From Clostridiales bacterium (GTDB lineage: Bacteria > Bacillota > Clostridia > Christensenellales > CAG-138): a stretch of 15,832 nt of DNA. Position 1 is the first letter of the stretch; every line of letters starts with the position of its first letter. Below are positions 6,601 to 13,050 of the stretch, piece after piece. A program made the position numbers and the translations under genes. The notes under the pieces are model-generated. The model saw nothing but the letters and a program-made list of their open reading frames with translations, was not told the origin of the DNA and searched no databases. The DNA is taken from positions 1-15,832 of the forward strand of contig JAAZFD010000262.1 of assembly GCA_012511925.1 (NCBI GenBank). Reading direction: 5' to 3'.

Positions 6601-6657
6601 ATATAGCCATTCTTGTTGTAAAAATCGAAATGATTGTGTGGGCAACCCTCAGTCCAC

Positions 6658-6727
6658 ATCCGCCGTGCGGATTTCAATGGCTTTCGCAAAAGCCTATTTC
6701 ACCCATTCCGCAGGAATGGATTTCACC
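6658..6727 (-). repeat. Modular palindromic repeat, inverted copy 3
   Basis: This is the reverse complement of the 2183-2281 array in the same module order: A as CCATTCC-TGC-GGAATGG (6703-6719), B (6679-6694, identical stem) and C (6658-6672, identical). In module A the stem pair G:C of copy 1 is replaced by A:T on both arms, so the hairpin is conserved although the sequence is not. Confidence 0.8.
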
Positions 6728-6741
6728 TTGCAAAGAAAGAT

Positions 6742-6763
6742 AAAAGCGGCTTGTGCCGCTTTT
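6742..6763 (-). terminator. Rho-independent terminator of the ABC operon
   Basis: AAAAGCGGC (6742-6750) pairs perfectly with GCCGCTTTT (6755-6763) around a 4-nt loop, 4 nt past the permease stop. On the minus strand the hairpin is followed by T-rich sequence (TTTTATCTTTCTTTG). It could also stop weak read-through from the plus strand. Confidence 0.8.
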
Positions 6764-6766
6764 CAC

Positions 6767-9004
6767 TTACCACCCAGGAATAGGACGTGGCTCTGCATAG
6801 CCATATTGCTCATACAAGTAGGTGTGTTCATTTAGCAAAGTAAACAGCTTTTCATAGTTTTCTTTCGAGAACTCCAAGAAAGCGTCCTCTTGTATGAACT
6901 CATTCTTTCCATCATTATTATCGCCCATTCTCTGCTCGTTTGAAGTCAAGTTGATATACACCAAATAATCACTTTCGCCGCTTTCAGCGATTTTGGCTGT
7001 TGCTATCAAATCTCTGAGCTCGTCAAGCCATTCCATGTCTGTATTAAATTTTTCGGAAGGAGCCTCTTTCATGTACTCCTTCATATAGGTGTCAATCGAA
7101 AACTCACCCGTTATAGTTGCATTTTCGGCAGATGGGAAGATTTCGGGCATCGCCTTGTATAGCGAAATCACCATGCGCATATATCCGTATTCCAAATCGG
7201 TATTTTCTACTACGGAGTCCTTAGCGGTTTTAATTGCCTTATCAACCTGCCCCAACAACCCCTCAAGCGTCTTGCTTTGACCGCTTAGCTTAATGAACTC
7301 GTTGAAGGTTTTGGGAGTTAAATCACGCGTGAAGTAGTAAGCATTTGTGAACCTTGTAGTTACATCAACCCTTCCGATAACCCTAAAGCTAAGCTCTGAG
7401 TTTGCTTCCCTTAGCGACAATGCCTGCGCATCGCTTAGTGAGTCTAACTCCTGCTTATATATATCCCATAATGCGTTCACCTGCTGAACAGAGAATGCTC
7501 CATACGATAAATACAGGTTATCTATCTCTGAATCCTTGGGCATTGAAAACAACGCTTCTATGTATTTTTCGTTCTTAGCAATAAGGTTCGAAAACTCGTT
7601 ATAATCGTTTTGCAGGAAGTAAACCGTTCTTGTAAGCGTTCCGCCGTTTTTGAGATGGAATTTAATATCAACTCGCTCATAAGCAGGTCCTATTGCATAG
7701 AAATCCTCGTTTTTCTTGAACTCCTTAATCGTATTGTTCAAAGCATTAGCCGAAAGCTCGATTATTCGTTCGTCCTCAAATGCCACAGTTGAAGCCTTGT
7801 ATTCGCCATAGCCGATTTCATAGAAGCCGCCCCTATACATCTGATTCAAAGAAACAGACTTGACATCGCCAATATCTACTGTTACATTTCCCTTTGCCTT
7901 GGCGGTTGCATACATTCCGCCTGTGATTAGCGCCGCAATAAGCACAACTGCCAAGAACATGGGTGCAGACTTCAACATTTTTTTGCCACTTTTCGTTGTA
8001 ATAAGCTCGAACAAGAAATACGCAAACAGCGAAATAGTAACAAGAACCAAGTATACCTCTGTATTTCCCTCATCTAATATTGCCAATAAGCCTACAACAA
8101 TCATTGCAGGAAGCGCAATAGCTACCCGATATACCGTTTGCATGAACTTAGATAGTGCAGAGCTGCCAGCTGTTTCGGATTTTCTTACATTGTACGCATA
8201 CAAGCTAACACCAAAGTACGCAAGTGTTACAACGACCGTATATATCCATGAGCTGTATGAATACACGATTTCAGATGAAGTTTTGCTTAAAACTCCCGTT
8301 AAGTGGAAGCCTAGCCCTGACAAAAACATACCAACAGGAATGTTGTATGCGGCATCTAAAAGGCCCAATTCGGAAGCTGGTACGATTTTTGCCAAAGACA
8401 TAATACCTGCTGTGCTTAAAGCCATAATAAAGCGAGGCAAGAACAGTATAAGCCCGAACAGTATTAGGTTTGAAAAGCGTGTGCCTGTAATCGTCATCGC
8501 TAATGTTGCAATAGAGCACATCATAAATGTTCCCAATAGCAAGGTAATAATTAGCGGTATCAGGAAGCTATAATAGAAGGTCATTCCTGTTATAATGCAG
8601 CCCAATACAGTCAACGCAAGGTTTGAAAATATTGTTATCGCAACCCAAGTCATTGTTGCAAGAATTGTGCTAACAAAAACGCAGGTGCGTGTGTGCGGAA
8701 TCGAATGGAAAAAGTCGCTCGAAGACCGCTTATTCAAAAATGCAAACGCACCAAAGGGCAGTATCAAACCGCCAAGATACATAAATGTTGTAAGTATGGG
8801 CGAAACGGATAAAACATCTTCAAAAGGTGCGTATGTAGCATATTGTGCAGGCTGGGTTTCCTTCATAGTCTGCCAAGAGGAATACTGAACAACAATAGTA
8901 ATAAGGCTTGCTACCAAACAAATGGATACAAAAATCAATGCCCACATACGCTGTTGCTTCAGCATCTCGTTATATAGTTTTCCAGAAAAAATACTCTTTT
9001 TCAT
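6767..9004 (-). CDS. ABC transporter permease with large C-terminal domain
   Basis: The 745-residue protein has an N-terminal half with roughly nine or ten hydrophobic helices (about 21-40, 68-90, 108-138, 146-172, 178-198, 222-240, 253-272, 292-310, 316-336, 348-367). It carries the SSDFFHSIPHTR stretch seen in YtrC/D-like ABC-2 permeases. Residues 370-745 are soluble and, by the last membrane helix, probably outside the cell; this is similar to the extracytoplasmic part of DUF6449-type permeases (recollection). It starts at ATG 9004 after a strong AAGGAGGAG site, 10 nt from the ATPase stop, so it is the partner of that ATPase. The substrate is unknown; antimicrobial or cell-wall-active compounds are likely by analogy with Ytr/Bcr systems. 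It is the only permease in the operon, so it may form a homodimer. Confidence 0.85.
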   Translation of the reverse strand: MKKSIFSGKLYNEMLKQQRMWALIFVSICLVASLITIVVQYSSWQTMKETQPAQYATYAPFEDVLSVSPILTTFMYLGGLILPFGAFAFLNKRSSSDFFHSIPHTRTCVFVSTILATMTWVAITIFSNLALTVLGCIITGMTFYYSFLIPLIITLLLGTFMMCSIATLAMTITGTRFSNLILFGLILFLPRFIMALSTAGIMSLAKIVPASELGLLDAAYNIPVGMFLSGLGFHLTGVLSKTSSEIVYSYSSWIYTVVVTLAYFGVSLYAYNVRKSETAGSSALSKFMQTVYRVAIALPAMIVVGLLAILDEGNTEVYLVLVTISLFAYFLFELITTKSGKKMLKSAPMFLAVVLIAALITGGMYATAKAKGNVTVDIGDVKSVSLNQMYRGGFYEIGYGEYKASTVAFEDERIIELSANALNNTIKEFKKNEDFYAIGPAYERVDIKFHLKNGGTLTRTVYFLQNDYNEFSNLIAKNEKYIEALFSMPKDSEIDNLYLSYGAFSVQQVNALWDIYKQELDSLSDAQALSLREANSELSFRVIGRVDVTTRFTNAYYFTRDLTPKTFNEFIKLSGQSKTLEGLLGQVDKAIKTAKDSVVENTDLEYGYMRMVISLYKAMPEIFPSAENATITGEFSIDTYMKEYMKEAPSEKFNTDMEWLDELRDLIATAKIAESGESDYLVYINLTSNEQRMGDNNDGKNEFIQEDAFLEFSKENYEKLFTLLNEHTYLYEQYGYAEPRPIPGW

Positions 9005-9014
9005 AATCTCCTCC

Positions 9015-9914
9015 TTATATGAGTACGTCTTTGAACTCGTAGCCTAAAGCGTCCATCTCATATACGAACACCTCTTCAAGCGACAAAGTAAGAATCTCGA
9101 ACAGAACAGGATTAAAAGCTCTTAGCTTTTCCTCTGTTTCCTTGCGGTCGCCACGCACAATAATACTCGCAACGCTTCCGTGCTTTGAATACTCTAAAAT
9201 CTCTATTCCTTCGAACTTTGATTTGTCGAACTCCTCGCCAACCGCAATTTGCACCTTGAATAATGCGGTTTTTAGATTTTCTACTTCGCTTTCGAAAATT
9301 ATTCCGCCCTTGTGCAGTAGCGCCAACTGGTCGCAGGTGTCCTCTAACTCACGTAATGAATGGCTCGTAAGCACTACCGTTGCGTTTCGCTCGTAAACAT
9401 CGGCATACAGCGCCTTTTTAACCAAGTTACGCATAACGGGGTCAAGTCCGTCAAAGGTTTCGTCTAAAAAGATATAGTCGCACATACAGGATAGCGCCAA
9501 TATGGTAGCCGCCTGCCTGCGCATACCCTTTGAAAAAGTGTTTACATTCTTTTTGGGGTCAAGTCCGAAAATTCCTACAAGCTGATTATACCTATCATAA
9601 CTGAATTTCGGATAGATTGCGGCATACAGCTTCGCCATTCTGTTCATACTGCTTTGGGGCAAGAAAAACAAATCGTCTGGTATGAACACCATCTTTTCTT
9701 TCGCTTCGGGATTATCGAATACATTTAGCCCATTGATTAGAATTTCACCGCCATTAGCTTGGTAAATGCCCATAATCAAGCGCAACAATGTGGATTTACC
9801 AGCACCGTTCGAGCCAACAAGACCGTAAATACATCCACCCGGTATTTCGCAGCTCAAATTATCGAGTGCGACAAAATCATCGAATTTCTTTGTTACATCT
9901 TTACAGATTATCAT
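9015..9914 (-). CDS. ABC transporter ATP-binding protein (YtrB/BcrA-like)
   Basis: The 299-residue cytoplasmic ATPase has Walker A GSNGAGKST (34-42), signature FSKGMRRQ (127-134, degenerate compared with LSGGQ), Walker B YIFLDE with catalytic E152, D-loop GLDP and H-loop H185. About 90 C-terminal residues form an accessory domain. The IPDDLFF stretch at the Q-loop position (about 78-84, no glutamine) is typical of the YtrB group (recollection). It energises the permease encoded 10 nt downstream. ATG 9914 follows AGGAGGAA. It is preceded by the GntR-family gene 13 nt away. Confidence 0.92.
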   Translation of the reverse strand: MIICKDVTKKFDDFVALDNLSCEIPGGCIYGLVGSNGAGKSTLLRLIMGIYQANGGEILINGLNVFDNPEAKEKMVFIPDDLFFLPQSSMNRMAKLYAAIYPKFSYDRYNQLVGIFGLDPKKNVNTFSKGMRRQAATILALSCMCDYIFLDETFDGLDPVMRNLVKKALYADVYERNATVVLTSHSLRELEDTCDQLALLHKGGIIFESEVENLKTALFKVQIAVGEEFDKSKFEGIEILEYSKHGSVASIIVRGDRKETEEKLRAFNPVLFEILTLSLEEVFVYEMDALGYEFKDVLI

Positions 9915-9927
9915 GTTTCCTCCTTCT

Positions 9928-10287
9928 CTAATAAACTGCTCTTACAGTTTCAATTACTTCTTCAAGGCTAACCTTGAAAAGCCTTAACTCCTCGGCTATG
10001 GCTTTTAACTCCTGCAAAAGCTCGCCTTTTTTGCCAAACACCTTATTTTGTGCATCGTCTGAAATAAACCTACCGCTTCCTGGAACAGAATAGCATAGCC
10101 CCTTGCGTTCTAACTCGGCATAAGCCTTTTGTAGCGTGTTGGGGTTGATGGATAACTGCTGCGAAAGCATACGCACCGACGGCAACACATCATTAGCTTT
10201 CAATTCTGCGCTTGCGATTAGCTGCTCAAAAGCATTCACTATTTGCTCGTATATGGGCGTTCGTGAGTATTTGTCAATTTCAATCAA
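9928..10287 (-). CDS. GntR-family (YtrA-type) repressor
   Basis: The 119-residue protein has the N-terminal winged helix of GntR regulators (IEIDKYSRTPIYEQIVNAFEQ...DVLPSVRMLSQQLSINPNTLQKAYAELERKGL, about 1-75). A short C-terminal helix (about 85-119) follows in place of a ligand-binding domain, the YtrA subfamily layout. Such proteins repress their own ABC operon and release on envelope or antibiotic stress. TTG 10287 is chosen over ATG 10305 because a perfect AGGAGG (10295-10300) sits 7 nt before it, and the product then begins MIEIDKYS as is usual in the family. It is the first gene of the three-gene operon. Confidence 0.9.
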   Translation of the reverse strand: MIEIDKYSRTPIYEQIVNAFEQLIASAELKANDVLPSVRMLSQQLSINPNTLQKAYAELERKGLCYSVPGSGRFISDDAQNKVFGKKGELLQELKAIAEELRLFKVSLEEVIETVRAVY

Positions 10288-10314
10288 TACGCTTCCTCCT
10301 CTCATAACCGTATG

Positions 10315-10339
10315 CCATGTAATAACTATATTACTATGG
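10315..10339. promoter_or_regulatory. Palindromic operator candidate for the GntR repressor
   Basis: GTAATA (10319-10324) and TATTAC (10329-10334) are perfect inverted arms with a 4-nt centre. They are flanked by CCAT (10315-10318) and ATGG (10336-10339), which continue the symmetry with one bulged base. The site lies between the -10 box and the ribosome binding site of the GntR gene, where a bound repressor would block transcription. Confidence 0.65.
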
Positions 10340-10350
10340 TTAGTACGCTT

Positions 10351-10379
10351 ATTATATAACCTATGTTTTGGGTTGTCAA
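10351..10379 (-). promoter_or_regulatory. Perfect-consensus sigma-A promoter of the GntR-ABC operon
   Basis: On the minus strand: TTGACA (10379-10374), exactly 17 nt, TATAAT (10356-10351). Both hexamers match consensus completely. So strong a promoter implies the operon must be held down by a repressor, fitting the palindrome just downstream. Confidence 0.88.
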
Positions 10380-10595
10380 CTAAAAAATGAAAAAATACTT
10401 TAATTAAATTTCGGGAGCGGCAAAACCGAGCGAAAAAATATTATAAACTGAAAATTAATGTCCCTTTTGTCAAAAACAAACTAATTCTATCGAAAAGCAT
10501 CAAAAAATCTTAAGCCGACCACCCGAACATTTTTCGCATCGTTCGGGCGACCGACAAGAAAGTTTGTCGAATGTATTAAATTGGGCTATTTATCT
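10380..10595. other. Gene-free stretch with hairpins
   Basis: No reading frame is supported. Two inverted repeats are visible: CCCGAAC (10522-10528) with GTTCGGG (10541-10547), and CGACAA (10552-10557) with TTGTCG (10564-10569). On the minus strand a six-T run lies about 13 nt beyond the first hairpin, too far for a standard terminator. The sequence is A-rich toward the GntR promoter. Confidence 0.4.
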
Positions 10596-10620
10596 GCATT
10601 TTGCATTACGCCGAAGGCGT
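10596..10620 (+). repeat. GCATTTTGCATTACGCC repeat, copy 3
   Basis: It shares GCATTTTGCATTACGCC with the element at 2657 and ends in the short palindrome GCC-GAA-GGC. The second half of the long palindrome seen at 2657-2696 is missing. Confidence 0.6.
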
Positions 10621-10630
10621 TTATTCTACA

Positions 10631-10660
10631 TTATATCGCGTGATAAATCACACGATATAA
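10631..10660 (-). other. Hairpin over the end of the unknown gene
   Basis: TTATATCGCGTGA (10631-10643) pairs with TCACACGATATAA (10648-10660) with one mismatch and a TAAA loop. It overlaps the last codons of the minus-strand gene ending at 10648. No T-run follows on that strand, so termination is possible but not shown; transcript-end protection is an alternative. Confidence 0.4.
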
Positions 10661-11157
10661 AAGCCCGCTTTCCGCATAATCTTAACCAGCTTCTCCACCT
10701 CAGTAGCTTGTGCATCGCAAGGCAAATATAATGAAACTATAACTTCCTTTTCATCACAGTTCAAAACCGTATCTTTAACGCTTTGAGCCGACAGCCTACC
10801 TGCCGAAGTTGAGTAATAATCCTTTGTGCAATCCTCAACCGAATAAATATCAAAGTCGTATTCATCAAATTGCGAAAAGTCAAACTTCTTAGCGTCAGAG
10901 CGTGCTAATTTTCCCTCAATAAATATATGCTCTATGTCTATTCCAACATCGCAAACATTGATAATAGACAGTACAGGAATAGGATATAGCTCGGTTAGCA
11001 TCTCGTGATGCCTACTTATCATGTGGTGCGTATAATAGCCCCACTTGATATTGTAGCCGACTTCGATTAGTGCATTGTAAAGCTCGTCCTTCTTTTTTAT
11101 TATTGGTTCATAGACCATATTCAGCATTTCCGCTTGCGGCATGGAATCATTACACAT
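10648..11157 (-). CDS. Unknown soluble protein divergent from AraC regulator
   Basis: I do not recognise a family. The 169-residue soluble protein has no signal peptide or membrane segment. The N-terminal part is helical and contains GYYTHHMISRHHEMLTELYPIPVLSI, a cluster of five histidines at about residues 44-51 that could bind metal. The middle is acidic and aromatic (about 90-115), and the C-terminus ends in a helix and strand (EVEKLVKIMRKAGFYIV). It starts at ATG 11157 after GGGAGAAAG. Its promoter faces away from the AraC gene, so it is a plausible target of that regulator; this is inference from position only. Confidence 0.72.
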   Translation of the reverse strand: MCNDSMPQAEMLNMVYEPIIKKKDELYNALIEVGYNIKWGYYTHHMISRHHEMLTELYPIPVLSIINVCDVGIDIEHIFIEGKLARSDAKKFDFSQFDEYDFDIYSVEDCTKDYYSTSAGRLSAQSVKDTVLNCDEKEVIVSLYLPCDAQATEVEKLVKIMRKAGFYIV

Positions 11158-11190
11158 AACTTTCTCCCTTTTTGTTTTTTTGCTATACTT

Positions 11191-11219
11191 ATTATAGCCT
11201 ATTTGGCTAAAATACTCAA
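11191..11219 (-). promoter_or_regulatory. Promoter of the divergent unknown gene
   Basis: On the minus strand: TTGAGT (11219-11214), 17 nt, TATAAT (11196-11191). The -10 box is perfect and the -35 box matches four of six bases. Only about 50 bp separate it from the start region of the AraC-type gene on the other strand. Confidence 0.7.
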
Positions 11220-11290
11220 ATTACAGCAACTAATATCAAATACGCCTATAAAGAAAGTTATATTATTTGTTTGATGGAGGTGAAAGGGTT

Positions 11291-11680
11291 TTGTACGAAT
11301 GGCAACAGCAGGTGCAAAGAATTGCAGATTGCATAGACGACAGCATAATAAATAATGACGATGAAAGCCTTACGCTTAGCGCAATAGCCAAGGAAAGCGG
11401 CTATTCAGAATTTTCCATGACGAGGAAGTTCAAGCCGCTTTCGGGCGTTACGTTCAGAGATTATTTGCGTAAAAGGCGCCTAGCTTTTCCTTTAATCGAC
11501 GTTAGAGACACAAAAAAGAGCTTGATAGAAATCGCAATATCGCATGGGTTTTCTTCGCATGAGGCATTTTGCAGGTCATTCAAGGCGTGCTATGGCATAA
11601 CTCCAAGCGCTTACAGAGCTAACCCTACACAATTTGTTGTGTTGCGTACAAAGCTAAAAACATTCACCGTTACTTTTTAG
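11291..11680 (+). CDS. AraC-family DNA-binding domain, frame-interrupted
   Basis: The 129-residue product contains the two AraC helix-turn-helix units: LSAIAKESGYSEFSMTRKFK (about 29-48) and SLIEIAISHGFSSHEAFCRSFKACYGITPSAYR (about 77-109). TTG 11291 is chosen because GGAGGTG (11276-11282) lies 8 nt before it and the product then begins MYEWQQQVQRIADCIDD, as regulators of this type do. The frame ends at TAG 11678-11680, just after VVLRTKLKTF. From 11668 the neighbouring frame reads RYFLGLGEIGMVKS, the usual linker into the GyrI domain, so the gene is probably one regulator split by a 1-nt loss near 11665. A separate DNA-binding subunit is the alternative. Confidence 0.82.
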   Translation: MYEWQQQVQRIADCIDDSIINNDDESLTLSAIAKESGYSEFSMTRKFKPLSGVTFRDYLRKRRLAFPLIDVRDTKKSLIEIAISHGFSSHEAFCRSFKACYGITPSAYRANPTQFVVLRTKLKTFTVTF

Positions 11681-11697
11681 GATTAGGAGAAATCGGC

Positions 11698-12234
11698 ATG
11701 GTAAAATCAACAAGAGAGATTAAAATCTACTTCGTTTCTATTCCTGCGCACAAGTTCTTGCACATCAAGAACTATGAAAGCGATGGTTATTTTGACTTTT
11801 GGGAAAAGCAAGACAAGGTAGAGGGTGCAGACTGCTGCACTATTTGTAACCTATTAGACGGGATAAAGGGAAAATTAGATGGCGATGATACCGTAATGGG
11901 CGAGTACAGCGGTCAAATAATGGCATACATAAATGAGGACGAGAAAACTCCCGAAGCCTACGGAGTGCGTTTGCCAAGCAATTATGCAGGTGAAATTCCA
12001 CAAAAAATGCTTATGCTAAATGTACCAGAGGCGGAATATTTAGTTTTTGAGCATGGCGCATTCGATTATGAGCAGGAATGCGAAACGGTGGGTGATAAAC
12101 TAAGCGATGCTATAAAGGCATTTGATTTTTCGGATACAGGTTACGAGCCTGATAACTCAGTGGGTCGTATAGAATATTTTTTTTTCGACCCAAGTCGCTT
12201 TGAAAAGCGAGTATTGCCTGTAAAACGCAAATAG
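11698..12234 (+). CDS. GyrI-like effector-binding domain (second half of AraC regulator)
   Basis: The 178-residue product is a GyrI-like/AraC-effector-binding domain: IKIYFVSIPAHKFLHIKNYE at the start, IMAYINEDEKTPEAYGVRLP in the middle, LMLNVPEAEYLVFEHGAFDYEQE and a final YFFFDPSRFEKRVLPV. Such domains bind amphipathic small molecules and are normally fused behind an AraC helix-turn-helix. Here it lies in the -1 frame relative to that domain. ATG 11698 has a usable AGGAG (11685-11689), so it could still be made as a separate subunit; the same bases also encode the linker GLGEIGM, so the site may be accidental. The frame is open back to at least 11668. Confidence 0.82.
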   Translation: MVKSTREIKIYFVSIPAHKFLHIKNYESDGYFDFWEKQDKVEGADCCTICNLLDGIKGKLDGDDTVMGEYSGQIMAYINEDEKTPEAYGVRLPSNYAGEIPQKMLMLNVPEAEYLVFEHGAFDYEQECETVGDKLSDAIKAFDFSDTGYEPDNSVGRIEYFFFDPSRFEKRVLPVKRK

Positions 12235-12334
12235 TTTGCTGATGAATAAACGCTGCATTTGTAGCACAAATACTCGTAATTAGCAGCAATATGATTTCTG
12301 AAAACAGGCGCTTATACCGTTTGGTTTTTTCGAC

Positions 12335-12365
12335 AGCGGGCGCACACGCAGGTGTGCCCCTACAA
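12335..12365 (-). repeat. TGTAGGGG-family repeat
   Basis: On the minus strand it begins TTGTAGGGGCACACCTGC and ends GTGTGCGCCCGCT; the inner CACACCTGCGTGTG is palindromic. It is the only recognisable feature in the gene-free stretch 12235-12445 apart from a short AGCAAATAGTTTGCT palindrome (12436-12450) that also occurs nearly identically at 12229-12241. Confidence 0.6.
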
Positions 12366-12445
12366 CCGTGCATCAGTTTTAGTTAGTTTCGGTGGTGGCG
12401 GCACTCCGTTAATTAAACCAAAAAAATCCGTATGCAGCAAATAGT

Positions 12446-12474
12446 TTGCTAAACGCATAGTAATTCTATATAAT
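12446..12474 (+). promoter_or_regulatory. Promoter of thpR-addB
   Basis: TTGCTA (12446-12451), a 17-nt spacer, then TATAAT (12469-12474), 41 nt before the thpR ATG. The -35 box overlaps the end of the AGCAAATAGTTTGCT palindrome, which could be a protein-binding site. Confidence 0.65.
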
Positions 12475-12514
12475 GTCAAATATAATGACGGCTTATGCCT
12501 ATATGGAGTTCACT

Positions 12515-13045
12515 ATGCGCTTATTTATTGCAATCGAAATACCCAAACAGATGAAAAGCGAGATTTTACGCTTACAAACTGCCTTGCGCCAAAGTGCAAG
12601 CTCTGGCAGGTTCGTTCCTGTTGATAATATGCACATAACGCTTAGCTTTTTAGGTGAGACGAATGACGCATACTCCGCAATCTCCGCCATGAAAAAAGCA
12701 ACCGAGGGAATTTACAGCTTTCCCTTGCACTTAGGTGGCTATAATTTTTTCGAGCGTGAGGGTTCAAAAACCTCTTACGTAGAAGTATTTGGCGATATGA
12801 AGGAATTGCGAAACCTGCACTCTGCGCTTTCTGCCGCCCTGCGTGATTACGGCTTCAAAACAGACTATAAGCAGTTCACGCCGCATATTACATTGGGGCG
12901 AAACGTAATACATGATGATAAATGCACAACCGAATTGCAAAACCTAAATCCCACGCTAAACGCATCTATGAATGTTTCCGCAATAATTCTTTTTGAAAGC
13001 ATACGAAAGGCAAACGGCATGGAATACATACCGCTACACAAGTAG
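12515..13045 (+). CDS. thpR: RNA 2',3'-cyclic phosphodiesterase
   Basis: The 176-residue 2H-phosphoesterase carries both catalytic HxTx-type motifs, HITL (40-43) and HITL (124-127), plus the typical opening MRLFIAIEIP. Family knowledge: ThpR/LigT opens 2',3'-cyclic phosphate ends of RNA to 2'-phosphates. ATG 12515 is chosen over the in-frame ATG at 12473 because MRLFIAIEIP is the normal N-terminus, GGAG lies 8-9 nt upstream, and the longer start would lie in the -10 box. The addB start follows 5 nt after its stop, so the two probably share a transcript. Confidence 0.92.
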   Translation: MRLFIAIEIPKQMKSEILRLQTALRQSASSGRFVPVDNMHITLSFLGETNDAYSAISAMKKATEGIYSFPLHLGGYNFFEREGSKTSYVEVFGDMKELRNLHSALSAALRDYGFKTDYKQFTPHITLGRNVIHDDKCTTELQNLNPTLNASMNVSAIILFESIRKANGMEYIPLHK

Positions 13046-13050
13046 CAAAT

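Noticed and set aside
7860..8573. 237-codon plus-strand ORF inside the permease
   Set aside because: It is antisense to the membrane-helix region of a well-supported permease; the long open frame follows from that gene's codon composition and it lacks a good ribosome binding site.
8595..8888. Second plus-strand ORF within the permease
   Set aside because: Antisense shadow, no ribosome binding site and no recognisable domain.
10287..10305. ATG 10305 as the GntR start
   Set aside because: It places the AGGAGG ribosome binding site inside the coding region; TTG 10287 has ideal spacing to it.
10520..10570. Small regulatory RNA or classic terminator
   Set aside because: Hairpins are present, but no promoter pairs with them and no T-run directly follows; evidence is too weak to call either.
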